Origin: JAJVHZ01 sp041395385
GTDB taxonomy: Bacteria; Pseudomonadota; Gammaproteobacteria; JAJPIJ01
Assembly: GCA_041395385.1 (NCBI GenBank)
Contig: JAWLAN010000021.1
Location: 1-64,000, forward strand
DNA length: 64,000 nucleotides
Direction: 5' to 3'
A model generated the notes under the pieces. That model saw nothing but the letters and a program-made list of their open reading frames with translations, made no database searches and had not been told where the DNA came from. Made by a program: the position numbers and the translations under genes. Below are positions 1 through 8,703 of the stretch, one piece after another (the first letter of the stretch is position 1; each line of letters begins with the position of its first letter).

Positions 1-216
1 CACACGCTGCGGGAGGACCCCTACCCGCTGAACCGCGTCATGCTCGCGGAGCATCCGGCGCTCACCGAGGAGGACCTGGAAGGCCTCATCGAGGATCCGG
101 AGCCGCACGTGCGATTCGCGGCGCTGCGGGCGCTGATTCGTCGCCGGCGGCCGCAATGGCCGCCGGCGGTTGCGGACCATTCGAGTTCCACTACCAACCC
201 AGAGCGAGAATCATGA
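1..216 (+). CDS. C-terminal fragment of unknown protein with HEAT/LRV-like repeat (partial)
   Basis: An open frame enters from the left edge and ends at the TGA at 214-216. It reads a helical, acidic stretch (HPALTEEDLEGLIEDPEPHV, then RFAALRAL) that resembles one unit of a HEAT or leucine-rich-variant repeat, followed by an Arg-rich tail. The stop codon overlaps the etfB start (ATGA at 213-216), so the gene is probably translationally coupled to etfBA and belongs to the same electron-transfer operon. Iron-sulfur oxidoreductases often sit upstream of etfBA in methylated-amine clusters, but no cysteine motif is visible in this fragment, so the product is not named. Confidence 0.55.
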   Translation, partial: HTLREDPYPLNRVMLAEHPALTEEDLEGLIEDPEPHVRFAALRALIRRRRPQWPPAVADHSSSTTNPERES

Positions 217-1004
217 AGATACTGGTACCCGTAAAGCAGGTGGCGGTTCTGGACGAGGACTTCGAACTGCGCGACGACGGCCTGGACGCCGATCCCGACT
301 TCATCGATTACGAGTCCAACGAATGGGACGACTATTCCTACGAGGCCGCGCTGCAGATCATGGAGGCGCACGGCGGCGTCGAGGTGGTGCCGATGACCGT
401 CGGACCGGAGGAGGCCGAGGAGTCGCTGCGCCGCTGCCTGGCGAAGGGCGGCGAACGCGCGGTTCGCGTCTGGGACGATACGCTGGCCGGCGCCGGGCCG
501 GCGCCGGTCGCGAAACTCATCGCCGCCGTCGCCCGTCGCGAGGGCGCGGACATGGTGTTCGCCGGCACCCTGTCCGCCGATCACTCCTACGCCATGACCG
601 GCATCTGCGTCGCGGCGGAGCTCGGCTGGCCGCACGTCGCGGTCGTCACCCGTCTCGAGTACGAGCCGGGCGCGGGGAGTGCCACCGTGCATCGCGAGCT
701 GGAGGCCGGTCTCATCGAAAGGATGACGGTCGAGTGTCCGGCCGTGCTCACGATACAGCTCGGCATCAATCAGCCCCGCTACGCCTCGCTGCGTGGCGTC
801 AAGCAGGCCAAGGAGAAACCGGTGGACAGGCTGACGCCGGCCGATCTCGGCGTGGGCGGCGAGGACCTCGCGACGTCCGCGTCCTTCCGCCTGCGCAGGA
901 TGTTCAAGCCGGCCAGGGGCCAGGCCGAATTGATCGAAGGCACTGCCGCGGAGCAGGCGGCGCGTCTGGCAACTATTATCAAAGAACTCAGGGGGGCTGC
1001 CTGA
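213..1004 (+). CDS. etfB: Electron transfer flavoprotein subunit beta
   Basis: The 263-aa product opens with MKILVPVKQV, the standard EtfB/FixA start, and carries the ETF beta nucleotide-binding fold throughout. The frame is open further upstream (to 156), but the ATG at 213 matches the family N-terminus and overlaps the previous gene's stop. EtfB pairs with EtfA to shuttle electrons from flavoprotein dehydrogenases to the quinone pool through ETF-quinone oxidoreductase. Its placement beside a methylamine and sarcosine-type demethylation island suggests it serves demethylating dehydrogenases rather than fatty-acid oxidation; this is inference. The stop overlaps the etfA ATG. Confidence 0.93.
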   Translation: MKILVPVKQVAVLDEDFELRDDGLDADPDFIDYESNEWDDYSYEAALQIMEAHGGVEVVPMTVGPEEAEESLRRCLAKGGERAVRVWDDTLAGAGPAPVAKLIAAVARREGADMVFAGTLSADHSYAMTGICVAAELGWPHVAVVTRLEYEPGAGSATVHRELEAGLIERMTVECPAVLTIQLGINQPRYASLRGVKQAKEKPVDRLTPADLGVGGEDLATSASFRLRRMFKPARGQAELIEGTAAEQAARLATIIKELRGAA

Positions 1005-1963
1005 TGAACGGAATACTCGTCATCGCTGAACACCGCCGTGGTGCGCTGAACCCGGCGACGCTGGAGGCCGTGGCTGCCGCGGCAGCCCTCAAGCAGGCCA
1101 GACCGCAGCCGGTCGCCGTGGCGGTCATCGCCAGGAATCCCGATGAGTTCGTGGCCCGGGTCAACGTCGCCGGCGTCGATGAAATCGTCAAGGTGGAGGT
1201 GCCGACGGACGGCTTTCAGTCCGACGTGTACGAGGCGGCGGTTGCGGCCCTGGCCGCGGCGCGCCGCCCCGAGCTCATCCTCTTCGCGCACACGGTGGAC
1301 ACCTGGGGCTACGCGGCGGCCGTGGCGGTAAGCGGCGGCTTCGGCTGCGCCACGGACGTCTTTGCGGTGCGCTACGAAGGCGACACGCTGGTGGCAACGC
1401 GCGCCGCGTACAAGGAGAAGCTGCACATGGACGTCGATTTTCCCGGCAGGCAGACGGTGCTGCTGACGCTGCGCGGGAACGTGTTCAAGCCGGTGGAGGA
1501 GCCGGGCAACGCCGCCGTCAGCGCTCTGGACGCGCCGGCCGTCGCGGCGCGCACGGCGCACCTCGGCTATGTCGAACCGGAGCAGGCCGGCGACGTCGAC
1601 ATCACGCAGGCGGAGTACATGCTGTCCATCGGCCGCGGCGTGGGCGACGAGGACAACATCGAACAGTTCAAGGAGCTCGCCGATCAGCTCGGCTTCACGC
1701 TCGGCTGTTCGCGACCGGTCGCGGACAACGGCTGGCTGCCCAAGTCCAGGCAGGTCGGCCAGTCCGGCAAGACGGTCGTGAACTGCAAGATCTACGTCGC
1801 CATGGGGATCTCGGGATCGGTGCAGCACATGGCGGGCATGAAACACGTTCCGAACATCATCGCCATCAACAAGGACGCCGAGGCATCGATCTTCTCGATT
1901 GCGCGGTACGGCGTCGTCGGCGACATGTTCGAGATCGCCAAGGAGCTGCGGAACCACTGCTAG
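1004..1963 (+). CDS. etfA: Electron transfer flavoprotein subunit alpha
   Basis: The 319-aa product starts at the ATG that overlaps the etfB stop (TGATG at 1002-1006). An N-terminal ETF domain (MNGILVIAEHRRGALNPATL) is followed by the C-terminal FAD-binding domain. That domain includes the GRGVGDEDNIEQFKELADQL segment and the SGSVQHMAGM and IAINKDAEA motifs that hold FAD in EtfA. Length and motif order are those of a complete EtfA/FixB. It forms the alpha-beta heterodimer with EtfB. About 90 bases separate it from the downstream molybdopterin oxidoreductase gene, which is probably co-transcribed. Confidence 0.93.
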   Translation: MNGILVIAEHRRGALNPATLEAVAAAAALKQARPQPVAVAVIARNPDEFVARVNVAGVDEIVKVEVPTDGFQSDVYEAAVAALAAARRPELILFAHTVDTWGYAAAVAVSGGFGCATDVFAVRYEGDTLVATRAAYKEKLHMDVDFPGRQTVLLTLRGNVFKPVEEPGNAAVSALDAPAVAARTAHLGYVEPEQAGDVDITQAEYMLSIGRGVGDEDNIEQFKELADQLGFTLGCSRPVADNGWLPKSRQVGQSGKTVVNCKIYVAMGISGSVQHMAGMKHVPNIIAINKDAEASIFSIARYGVVGDMFEIAKELRNHC

Positions 1964-2056
1964 CGGGCCGGGCACGGGCGCGGTACGACGGGCGGTCGCC
2001 CGCGTCGGTCTCGCCGGTACGCGCCCGTCCCGCGCGCCGGCCTCGGGAGCAACGCC

Positions 2057-4090
2057 ATGAACGATGCCAGGCAAGTCGTCCTCACCACCTGTCCGCGCGA
2101 CTGCTACGACAGCTGCGGCATCGCCGTGGTCAAACGCGGCGGCGTGGTCTCGCAGGTCCGCGGCGACCCGGCTCACCCCATCAGCCGCGGCACCCTTTGC
2201 GCCAAGTGTTCGCTGGGCTACAACCACGAGTGGCGCGATCCGGCAGTTCGACTCACCCGCCCGCTGCGGCGGGCCGGACGCAAGGGAGAGGGCCGCTTCG
2301 AGCCGGTGTCGTGGGAGGCGGCGGCAGCGGCGATCGCCGAGCGGCTCACCGAGACCGTCGCCAAGGCCGGCCCGCACACGGTCCTCAACACGCACTACAC
2401 CGGCACGATCTCGCTTCTGGCCTCGCTGTTTCCGATGCGGTTCTTCCACCGCCTCGGCGCCGCCGAGGTGACGCCGGACACGATCTGCAACATGGCCGGC
2501 CATGCCGCCCTGGGCTACCTGTACGGCTCCTCCCTCGACGGCTTCGATCCGCGCACCGTGGGCGACGCCGCCTGCATACTCGTGTGGGGGGCGAATCCGG
2601 CGGTCTCGGGACCGCACGTCTTCGAGCACTGGCTGAAGACCGCCCCGGGAACCGTCGTGGTCGTCGACCCGATCCGGACCGCCACCGCAAGCGCGGCGCA
2701 TCTGCACCTGCAGCCGTACCCGGGATCGGATGCGGCGCTGGCGTTCGCCATGCTCCACGTCATGCGCCGCGAGGGCCTCATCGACCGATCGTTCATCGCG
2801 GCGCACACGCTGGGATGGGACGAACTGGAACCCCGGCTCGAGGACTGTACGCCGGCGTGGGCCGAGCGGGCCACCGGCGTGCCGGCGGCGAAGATCGAGC
2901 AGGCGGCGCGGCTGTACGCGCGCGGGCCGTCGCTGCTGTGGCTCGGGCAGGGACTGCAGCGGCAGCGGCACGGCGGCAACGTCATGCGCGCCTGCGCTGT
3001 GCTGCCGGCCGCAACCGGCAACCTGTGCAAGCCCGGCGCGGGCCTGCTGTACCTGAACTGGAACCTGGCCGGTCGCGGCATCGACGAGGCCTACCTCGCC
3101 GCGCCACACCTGCGCAGGGCCGCGGCCACCGCCGTCAGTCAGATGGATCTCGCGGCGTGGCTCGAGGACGCCGGGCGCTCGCAGGCGCTGTTCTGCTGGA
3201 ACATCAACATCGCCGCCTCCAATCCGCAGCAGGCCCGACTGCGGGCGGCACTGATGCGCGAGGATCTCTTCACGGTGGTGCTCGACCTGTTCCAGACGGA
3301 CACGGCCGACTACGCCGACTTCGTGCTCCCGGCGGCCAGTTTCCTGGAGTTCGACGACCTGGTTGCGAGCTACTTCATGCCGAGCCTCTCGGCGCAGGTC
3401 AAGGCGATGGAGCCGCCCGGCGAGGCGCTGCCGAACCAGGAGATATTCCGGCGCCTGGCCCGCGCCATGGGTTATTCGGAGGCCGAGCTCTTCGAGACCG
3501 ACGCGCAGGTGCTGGCGGAGCTGATGCGGCGCGCGGGGCTGGGCAGGGATTTCGCCTCCCTGGCCGCCGTCGGCACCATCCCGACCCCCCCGCTCCCGGC
3601 CATCCAGTTCGACGGCATGGCCTTCCCGACGCCGAGCGGGAAGGTCGAGATCGCCTCTTCCCGCGCGGAACGCGACGGCCACCCGCGCGTGCCGCAGCCC
3701 ACCGTCGATCCCAGGCCCGCCGGCTCGCGGCTGCGGCTGCTGTCGCCGGCGTCACAGTGGCATCTGAACGACAGCTTCGGCAACGTCGAGAAGGCGGGTT
3801 TGCAGGCCGGCCCCGCCAGCGTCTACCTGCATCCCGAGGATGCGGCGGCACGCAATCTCCAGGCCGGGGGCGAGGCGCTGCTGCACAACGACACCGGCTG
3901 TTTGCGCCTGCGCGTGGCGCTCTCGGATGCCGTTCCGCGCGGCGTCGCGCTGAGCCACAAGGGGCGCTGGCCACGGCGGGAAGGCTCGGGCGCCAACGTC
4001 AACGTGCTCAACCCCGGGGAGAAGTCCGACATGGGCGAGAGCACCTGCGTTCACGGGATCGAGGTGACGGTGGAGCCGGCCGGTCCCTGA
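2057..4090 (+). CDS. Molybdopterin (bis-MGD) oxidoreductase, DMSO-reductase superfamily, cysteine-ligand type
   Basis: The 677-aa product has an N-terminal 4Fe-4S domain with C12-x3-C16-x3-C20 and C48/C51, then the Molybdopterin domain and a C-terminal molydopterin-dinucleotide-binding domain (LLSPASQWHLNDSFGN onward). Cys144 in DTICNMAG lies where NapA and formate dehydrogenases place the Mo-ligating Cys or Sec. There is no Tat signal, so it should be cytoplasmic. No small Fe-S or membrane subunit gene is adjacent, so it would act alone or with a distant partner. In a C1 island the natural guess is a formate-dehydrogenase-like activity, but substrate specificity in this superfamily cannot be read from motifs. 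Confidence 0.85.
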   Translation: MNDARQVVLTTCPRDCYDSCGIAVVKRGGVVSQVRGDPAHPISRGTLCAKCSLGYNHEWRDPAVRLTRPLRRAGRKGEGRFEPVSWEAAAAAIAERLTETVAKAGPHTVLNTHYTGTISLLASLFPMRFFHRLGAAEVTPDTICNMAGHAALGYLYGSSLDGFDPRTVGDAACILVWGANPAVSGPHVFEHWLKTAPGTVVVVDPIRTATASAAHLHLQPYPGSDAALAFAMLHVMRREGLIDRSFIAAHTLGWDELEPRLEDCTPAWAERATGVPAAKIEQAARLYARGPSLLWLGQGLQRQRHGGNVMRACAVLPAATGNLCKPGAGLLYLNWNLAGRGIDEAYLAAPHLRRAAATAVSQMDLAAWLEDAGRSQALFCWNINIAASNPQQARLRAALMREDLFTVVLDLFQTDTADYADFVLPAASFLEFDDLVASYFMPSLSAQVKAMEPPGEALPNQEIFRRLARAMGYSEAELFETDAQVLAELMRRAGLGRDFASLAAVGTIPTPPLPAIQFDGMAFPTPSGKVEIASSRAERDGHPRVPQPTVDPRPAGSRLRLLSPASQWHLNDSFGNVEKAGLQAGPASVYLHPEDAAARNLQAGGEALLHNDTGCLRLRVALSDAVPRGVALSHKGRWPRREGSGANVNVLNPGEKSDMGESTCVHGIEVTVEPAGP

Positions 4091-4096
4091 CCGCAG

Positions 4097-4130
4097 CGGC
4101 AAGGCGGCGGCGCGAGCCGCCGCCTTGCCG
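4097..4130. terminator. Perfect 15-bp hairpin between convergent genes
   Basis: A perfect inverted repeat of 15 bp per arm (4097-4111 and 4116-4130) around a GCGA tetraloop fills the 40-base gap between the Mo-oxidoreductase stop and the gcvT-like stop. There is no T-tract on either side, so it is not a classical intrinsic terminator. Its position between two converging genes suggests a shared bidirectional transcript end or a 3'-protecting structure. Confidence 0.6.
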
Positions 4131-5234
4131 TCAGGAGGTACGCTTCTCCTTCTTCGGATCGAGCAAGGGAATGGGGTGCGTGGTGGCGCTGCAGGTGCCG
4201 CTCTTGCCACGTACCTCCAGCTTGACGCCCGGCTTGGCCAGCGCCGGGTCCAGCTGCACCATCGCATAGGACTTTTCGACGATCGTCGAATACATGGGCG
4301 CGGTGACCCGGCCGACCCGCCTGCCTTCGTGATACAGCTCCGCATCGCCGTCGACGGCGCGGTCGCAGTCGGCGATCATGCCGAAGGTCCTGACCTTGTC
4401 CTTGCCGATGAGCGCCTGGACGGCCTGCTTGCCGCGGTAGTCCGCCGGCTTGTCCTTGCTGACCGCGAAGCCGAGGCCCAGCTCCCAGGGCGAGTTGTTC
4501 TCGTCCATGTCGTAGGGATAGAACAGCAGGCCGGCCTCGACCCGGATCATGTCGATGCAGTTGAACGTGCAGGGCACGACGCCGTGCGGCTTGCCGTGCT
4601 CGAGGATCTTGTCCCACAACGGCACGATGTCCCTCGCCTTGGCGAAGATCTCGTAGCCGCGCTCCCCCGAGTAGCCGGTCCGCGAGATCATCACATCGTG
4701 CCCGAACAGCGTGGTCGGAACGTGGTGAAAGTACCTGAGCGCGGGCAGGTCGCAAGGCGTGTGCGGCGTGAGGACCTCCACGGCCTTCGGCCCCTGCAGC
4801 GAGATGTCGTGCAGGTCATCGTCGAACTCAATCGACACGTGCCTGCCGGCGGCGGATTTCTGCAGCTGATCCCAGCCCGTGCCGGAGCCGTGGACCATCA
4901 TCCAATCGTTGGGCTTGATGTGGAACATGATGCAGTCGTCCGTGACCCGCCCCTCGTCGTTGAGGATCAGCGCGTAGACCGAGCGGCCCGGGTAGATGCC
5001 GGTCAGATCGCGCGTGCACACGTGATCGAGAACGGCCTGCGCGTCCGGCCCGGTCACGTGGATCTTCTTCAGACCGGAGACGTCGAACAGCCCGGCAGCG
5101 GTGCGCACGGCTCGGTGCTCGATGTTCACGTCCTGGGCGTAGCTCCAGGCGACATCCATCTCGTTCCAGTCGCCCAGGGGCGACCCCAGGGCCTTGTGAC
5201 GCGCGGCGAGCGCGGATTGTCGTGGACTTGCCAT
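4131..5234 (-). CDS. GcvT-family folate-dependent aminomethyl/methyl transferase
   Basis: The 367-aa product has the two GcvT domains (folate-binding domain from DVSGLKKIHVTGPDAQAVLD onward, then the C-terminal barrel ending near the stop). It belongs to the aminomethyltransferase family, which includes glycine-cleavage T-protein, DMSP demethylase DmdA and the C-terminal parts of dimethylglycine and sarcosine dehydrogenases. No gcvH or gcvP is nearby, so a role as T-protein of glycine cleavage is unlikely. Transfer of a methyl or methylene group to tetrahydrofolate in the methylated-amine island is more plausible. The frame extends 22 codons upstream, but the ATG at 5234 has a GAGG about 10 bases before it and fits the family length. 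Confidence 0.8.
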   Translation of the reverse strand: MASPRQSALAARHKALGSPLGDWNEMDVAWSYAQDVNIEHRAVRTAAGLFDVSGLKKIHVTGPDAQAVLDHVCTRDLTGIYPGRSVYALILNDEGRVTDDCIMFHIKPNDWMMVHGSGTGWDQLQKSAAGRHVSIEFDDDLHDISLQGPKAVEVLTPHTPCDLPALRYFHHVPTTLFGHDVMISRTGYSGERGYEIFAKARDIVPLWDKILEHGKPHGVVPCTFNCIDMIRVEAGLLFYPYDMDENNSPWELGLGFAVSKDKPADYRGKQAVQALIGKDKVRTFGMIADCDRAVDGDAELYHEGRRVGRVTAPMYSTIVEKSYAMVQLDPALAKPGVKLEVRGKSGTCSATTHPIPLLDPKKEKRTS

Positions 5235-5410
5235 TCGAATGCCTCGTTTGTCTTGTCGATCAAGGGCGGCCCGCCCGCTGCCGCGCCCATGCGTGCGCAC
5301 GCGGGGTCATGCTGGCCAAGGTTGCACGTTCATGTTTGTGCGCGGGCGATGCATGCGTCAATTTCACGATTGGTCTATTCAAAAGGTGGTACGTGCGCCC
5401 TTCCGGCCTG

Positions 5411-5857
5411 TCAACTGTCGGCGGACGGTGCCGCGGCCGCCTCCGGGTACGCCGGGCACTCGTTCGCGACGTCCGGATCGTGGTGCACCAGCAGCAGCAG
5501 TTCCTCCTTCTGCGCGTGGCCGCGAGCCACTCGCTGCAGCGTCTCGACGACGGTCATGGCCTGTGCGCAGTCTCCCTGTCGGATCCGCGCGTCGATCTCG
5601 TCGACCAGCTTCAGCATCTTGGTGTGCTCGCGCGCCATGTCGTTGACGTCGTCACGCCTGACGAGCCGCCTGCGGGTCATCGCCGGGAACAGCGCCTCGT
5701 CCTCGATCTTGGCGTGGGCCGTGAAGATGCCGGTGAACCGGTTGAGCAGCTCGGAGGCCTCGGCGAGGCTCTCACGAGAGAGAGCGCTCAGGCAGTCGGT
5801 CAGCAGTTTGTCCGTGAGGTGATGCTCGTTGATCAGGACGTCGAATATATCGCTCAT
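5411..5857 (-). CDS. Hemerythrin HHE-domain protein
   Basis: The 148-aa all-helical protein carries the hemerythrin-like His/Glu pattern: H near NEHHLTD, H and E in FTAHAKIEDEALFPAM, H in AREHTKM, and H in ARGHAQKEELLL. Such proteins bind a non-haem di-iron centre and act in oxygen or NO sensing, iron storage or repair. It is single-domain, without a kinase, DNA-binding or E3-like fusion. It lies 72 bases from the CBS-domain gene on the same strand. A short Ala/Pro-rich tail (YPEAAAAPSADS) follows the domain. Confidence 0.8.
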   Translation of the reverse strand: MSDIFDVLINEHHLTDKLLTDCLSALSRESLAEASELLNRFTGIFTAHAKIEDEALFPAMTRRRLVRRDDVNDMAREHTKMLKLVDEIDARIRQGDCAQAMTVVETLQRVARGHAQKEELLLLVHHDPDVANECPAYPEAAAAPSADS

Positions 5858-5912
5858 GATACGGGAGGCTTACGGGGTGGACCGGGGCCCTCCGGCGCCG
5901 GCGTGCCGGCTC

Positions 5913-6338
5913 CTACGAGGCGCTCCACTCCCGGGCCACCAGCCGGAATATGTCCGATTCGGTGACGACGCCGGCCAGTGCGCCGGCGGCGTCCACCACC
6001 GGGATGCCGCCGATCTTCTTCTGCGCCATCAGTCGCGCGGTCTCGCCGACGGTCGTTTCCGGCGTGACGGTGATCGGGTCGCGCGTCATCACCTCCTTCA
6101 CCTGGAGCTTGGCGAGGACGTAGTTGAGCTCCCAGATGCTCAGCGTGGAGGCGCCCGACGGCGAGGCCTCGTCCACGTCCGAGAGGCTGATGATCCCGAC
6201 CAGCTTGCCCGCGTCCAACACCGGGAGCCGGCGCACCTTCTTGCTGCTCATCAGCCGGCGCGCCTCCGGCAGCGTCGAATCCGGCGCGATCGACAGCACG
6301 TCCACGGTCATGATGTCCTTTACGAGGTGGCCTTTCAT
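5913..6338 (-). CDS. CBS-domain pair protein
   Basis: The 141-aa protein consists of two CBS motifs in tandem. The first runs over VKDIMTVDVLSIAPDSTLPE to IISLSDV, and the second over VKEVMTRDPITVTPETTV to GVVTESDIFRLV. CBS pairs bind adenine nucleotides and regulate partner proteins; here no enzymatic domain is fused. The frame is open to 6416, but the upstream 26 residues are low-complexity, so the ATG at 6338 directly before KGHLVKDIM is preferred. It is probably an energy-status or stress sensor, with no partner evident from context. Confidence 0.85.
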   Translation of the reverse strand: MKGHLVKDIMTVDVLSIAPDSTLPEARRLMSSKKVRRLPVLDAGKLVGIISLSDVDEASPSGASTLSIWELNYVLAKLQVKEVMTRDPITVTPETTVGETARLMAQKKIGGIPVVDAAGALAGVVTESDIFRLVAREWSAS

Positions 6339-6431
6339 TTGTGTCTGCCTCAAGAATGCTGGTTTGCCATCCCTGGAGTCTTCCCCTTCGGCACCGCGCG
6401 GTCCGGCCATAGCCACCGTCGCCGGGACGTC

Positions 6432-7226
6432 TCAACTCCCCCGACGGTGCGCTATCGCCACGGCGCCCATCACCGCGGCGGCCAGACGGCCTTCGTCGCT
6501 GAAGCGCGGCGGCCGATCGACCAGCCAACCGTTGCGCGCGGCCACTGCCGCGAAACGCTCGAGCGCCGCCGCCACCGGCACCCCTGCGGCACCGTCCGCT
6601 TCGCCGCTCGCGACCGCCAGGTTGGCGGCGATCACGCCCGCCACCTCGTCGCCGCTCCCGCCCACCGCCCGGCGCTGTTCCGCCGCACGCTCGTACAGCC
6701 CCGCGGCGGCACGCCGATCCCCGGCGGCATGGAGGATCTCCCCCAGGTTGTTCAGCGTCGTCGCCTGGCCCGCCGCGAGCAGCTGCGCGCTCTGGGCGCG
6801 CGCCAGTCGATCGTAGGTGGCGCGGTGGCGGCCCTCGAGTCGCAGGTGGAACAGCGAGCTGCGCGCACGCCTCGCCGGCTGCATTGCGGCCACCCACGCC
6901 GCCGCGCGCTGCCATGCCGCGTCCGCCTCCCGGTAAGCGCGCTCCGCCGCGGCCACATCGCCGGCCAGGTGCAGGCTGGCGCCGAGGTTGTTCAGGCTGG
7001 CCGCCCGGCGCGGATCCGCAGCGTCGAACTGCCCGGACAGCTCGCCCATGCGCCGGCACGCCTCGAGGGCCTCCGCATATTGCCCGGACTGCATGCGCTC
7101 CAGCGATTCCAACGCGCAGCCGACCCAGTGCAGCTCGGGCGAAGACCCGCCGCCGTCATGCCCGGCCATCGCGAATTCATCGCCCGGTACTCGCTTCATG
7201 TCGCATCGGCCCGGTTGCGATGGCAT
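6432..7226 (-). CDS. Tetratricopeptide-repeat protein of unknown function
   Basis: The product, about 264 aa and Ala-rich, contains degenerate TPR units: LESLERMQSGQYAEALEACR, then SLNNLGASLHLAGDVAAAER, and TLNNLGEILHAAGDRRAAAG. No signal peptide or catalytic motif is seen. The frame runs up to a TTG at 7241 inside the livF end; ATGs at 7226 and 7199 are alternatives and none has a convincing ribosome-binding site, so the start is uncertain. It follows livF by a few bases and could be on the same transcript, yet a TPR protein is not a normal part of this transporter. It probably mediates protein-protein contacts. Confidence 0.6.
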   Translation of the reverse strand: MPSQPGRCDMKRVPGDEFAMAGHDGGGSSPELHWVGCALESLERMQSGQYAEALEACRRMGELSGQFDAADPRRAASLNNLGASLHLAGDVAAAERAYREADAAWQRAAAWVAAMQPARRARSSLFHLRLEGRHRATYDRLARAQSAQLLAAGQATTLNNLGEILHAAGDRRAAAGLYERAAEQRRAVGGSGDEVAGVIAANLAVASGEADGAAGVPVAAALERFAAVAARNGWLVDRPPRFSDEGRLAAAVMGAVAIAHRRGS

Positions 7227-7230
7227 GTCG

Positions 7231-7938
7231 TCACAGTCCAAGGTACGCCTTGCGGACGTGTTCGTTGTTCATCAGCTGGCTCGACTCGCCTTCCAGCGCC
7301 AGGCGGCCGGTCTCGAGCACGTATCCGTAGCGCGTGATCTCGAGCGCCAGCTCGGCATTCTGCTCGACCAGCACCACTGCCACGCCGCGCTTGTTGATCT
7401 CCACGAGTATGCGGGCGATCTCCCGCACGATGAGCGGCGCCAGGCCGAGCGAGGGCTCGTCGAGCAACAGCAGCCGCGGGCGCGACATCAGCGCCCGACC
7501 GACGGCCAGCATCTGCTGCTCCCCGCCGCTCATGGTCTTGGCGAGCTGCCCGCTGCGCTCCCGCAGGCGCGGGAAGTGGCCGAAGATCTCCTCGAGATCG
7601 CTCTCGATGCCGTTGCTGTCGTTGCGCGTATACGCGCCCAGGCGCAGGTTCTCGGTGACCGACAGGTCGCGGAATACGCGGCGCCCTTCCGGGACGTGCG
7701 CAATTCCCAGCTTCAGGATGCGGTCCGGCGCCAGCGTGTCGATGCGCTGACCGTCGAACCAGATCTCGCCCTTGCTGGGCCGGGCCAGTCCCGAGATGGT
7801 GCGAAGCGTGGTGGTCTTGCCGGCGCCGTTCGAGCCGATGAGGGTCACCATGCCGCCCTCCGGGAGCTCCATGGAAACGCTCTTCAGCGCGGCCACCTTG
7901 CCGAAGTTCACCCCGATGTCCTTGACCCGAAGCAGCAC
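7231..7938 (-). CDS. livF: Branched-chain-type ABC transporter ATP-binding protein LivF
   Basis: The 235-aa ATPase has Walker A GSNGAGKTT, signature SGGEQQ and Walker B LLLLDEPSLGL, in the LivF subfamily arrangement (MLLRVKDIGVNFGKV start). A GTG at 7938 with GGGGGAG eight bases upstream is the likely start. An in-frame TTG at 7953 would lengthen it by five codons. It couples ATP hydrolysis to import through LivH and LivM. The gene begins two bases after the livG stop and is the last transporter gene of the livKHMGF set. Confidence 0.92.
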   Translation of the reverse strand: MLLRVKDIGVNFGKVAALKSVSMELPEGGMVTLIGSNGAGKTTTLRTISGLARPSKGEIWFDGQRIDTLAPDRILKLGIAHVPEGRRVFRDLSVTENLRLGAYTRNDSNGIESDLEEIFGHFPRLRERSGQLAKTMSGGEQQMLAVGRALMSRPRLLLLDEPSLGLAPLIVREIARILVEINKRGVAVVLVEQNAELALEITRYGYVLETGRLALEGESSQLMNNEHVRKAYLGL

Positions 7939-7939
7939 G

Positions 7940-8692
7940 TCAAGCTCCCCCAAGATAGGCCTCGATCACCCTGTCGTTGTTGCGCACCTCCGCCGGCGTC
8001 CCCTGCGCCAGCACGCTGCCGAAGTTCAGCACCGTGATGTACTCGCACAGCCCCATCACGGCGCGCATGTCGTGCTCGACCAGGATGATGGTCACTCCGG
8101 AGCTGCGCACCTTGCGCGTCAGCTCCATCATGTGCTGGGTCTCCTCGGGGTTCATGCCGGCAAACGGCTCATCCATCAGCAGCAGCTTGGGCGTCGCGGC
8201 CAGCGCCACGGCAATCGCCAGGGCGCGCTGCGAACCGAGCGGCAGCTCCTTGGCCAGTTGCTGCCTGCGCGCACCGAGCCCCATGAACTCCAGCACCTCC
8301 TCCGTGCGCGACTCGGCTTCCAGGCGCTTGTCGCGGTCCAGCCCCAGCAGTGCCGAGAACACGCCGGAGCGCGCGCGCAGGTGGCAGCCGACCAGCACGT
8401 TCTCGAACACGCTCATCTCCTGGAACAGCGTCGTCTCCTGGAAGGTCCGCACCACGCCCCGGGCGGCGTTTGCGTAGGCCTTGCTGCCGGCGATGCTCGC
8501 CCCTTCGTACAGGATGTCCCCGCGCGTCGGCGTGTAGAAGCCGGCGATGGTCTTGAACATCGTGCTCTTGCCGGCGCCGTTGGGGCCGATGAGGCCCCTT
8601 ATCTCGCCCGCCTCGACGGCGAAGCTCACCTCGTTCAGCGCGAGCAGGCCGCCGAACTGTTTCGTGACGTTGCGTACCTCGAGCAGGGCCAT
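7940..8692 (-). CDS. livG: Branched-chain-type ABC transporter ATP-binding protein LivG
   Basis: The 250-aa ATPase has Walker A GPNGAGKST, a signature-like LPLGSQRALAIA segment and Walker B LLLMDEPFAGMNP, which is the LivG-type Walker B with the AGMN variant. The ATG at 8692 follows the livM stop by 11 bases; the open frame continues far upstream but only as a shadow of livM. The signature is LPLGSQ rather than the common LSYGQQR. That fits divergence of this importer from amino-acid Liv systems, although the core GSQ is kept. Confidence 0.92.
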   Translation of the reverse strand: MALLEVRNVTKQFGGLLALNEVSFAVEAGEIRGLIGPNGAGKSTMFKTIAGFYTPTRGDILYEGASIAGSKAYANAARGVVRTFQETTLFQEMSVFENVLVGCHLRARSGVFSALLGLDRDKRLEAESRTEEVLEFMGLGARRQQLAKELPLGSQRALAIAVALAATPKLLLMDEPFAGMNPEETQHMMELTRKVRSSGVTIILVEHDMRAVMGLCEYITVLNFGSVLAQGTPAEVRNNDRVIEAYLGGA

Positions 8693-8703
8693 GTCGCGTT
8701 CGC

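Noticed and set aside
779..3682. 967-aa open frame on the minus strand across etfA and the Mo oxidoreductase gene
   Set aside because: It is a GC-skew shadow: low-complexity Arg/Gly/Ala/His product without motifs, opposite to two clear genes.
4131..5234. DMSP demethylase (DmdA) for the GcvT-like protein
   Set aside because: The length fits, but the N-terminal region does not resemble DmdA and no DMSP pathway gene is near; kept as GcvT family only.
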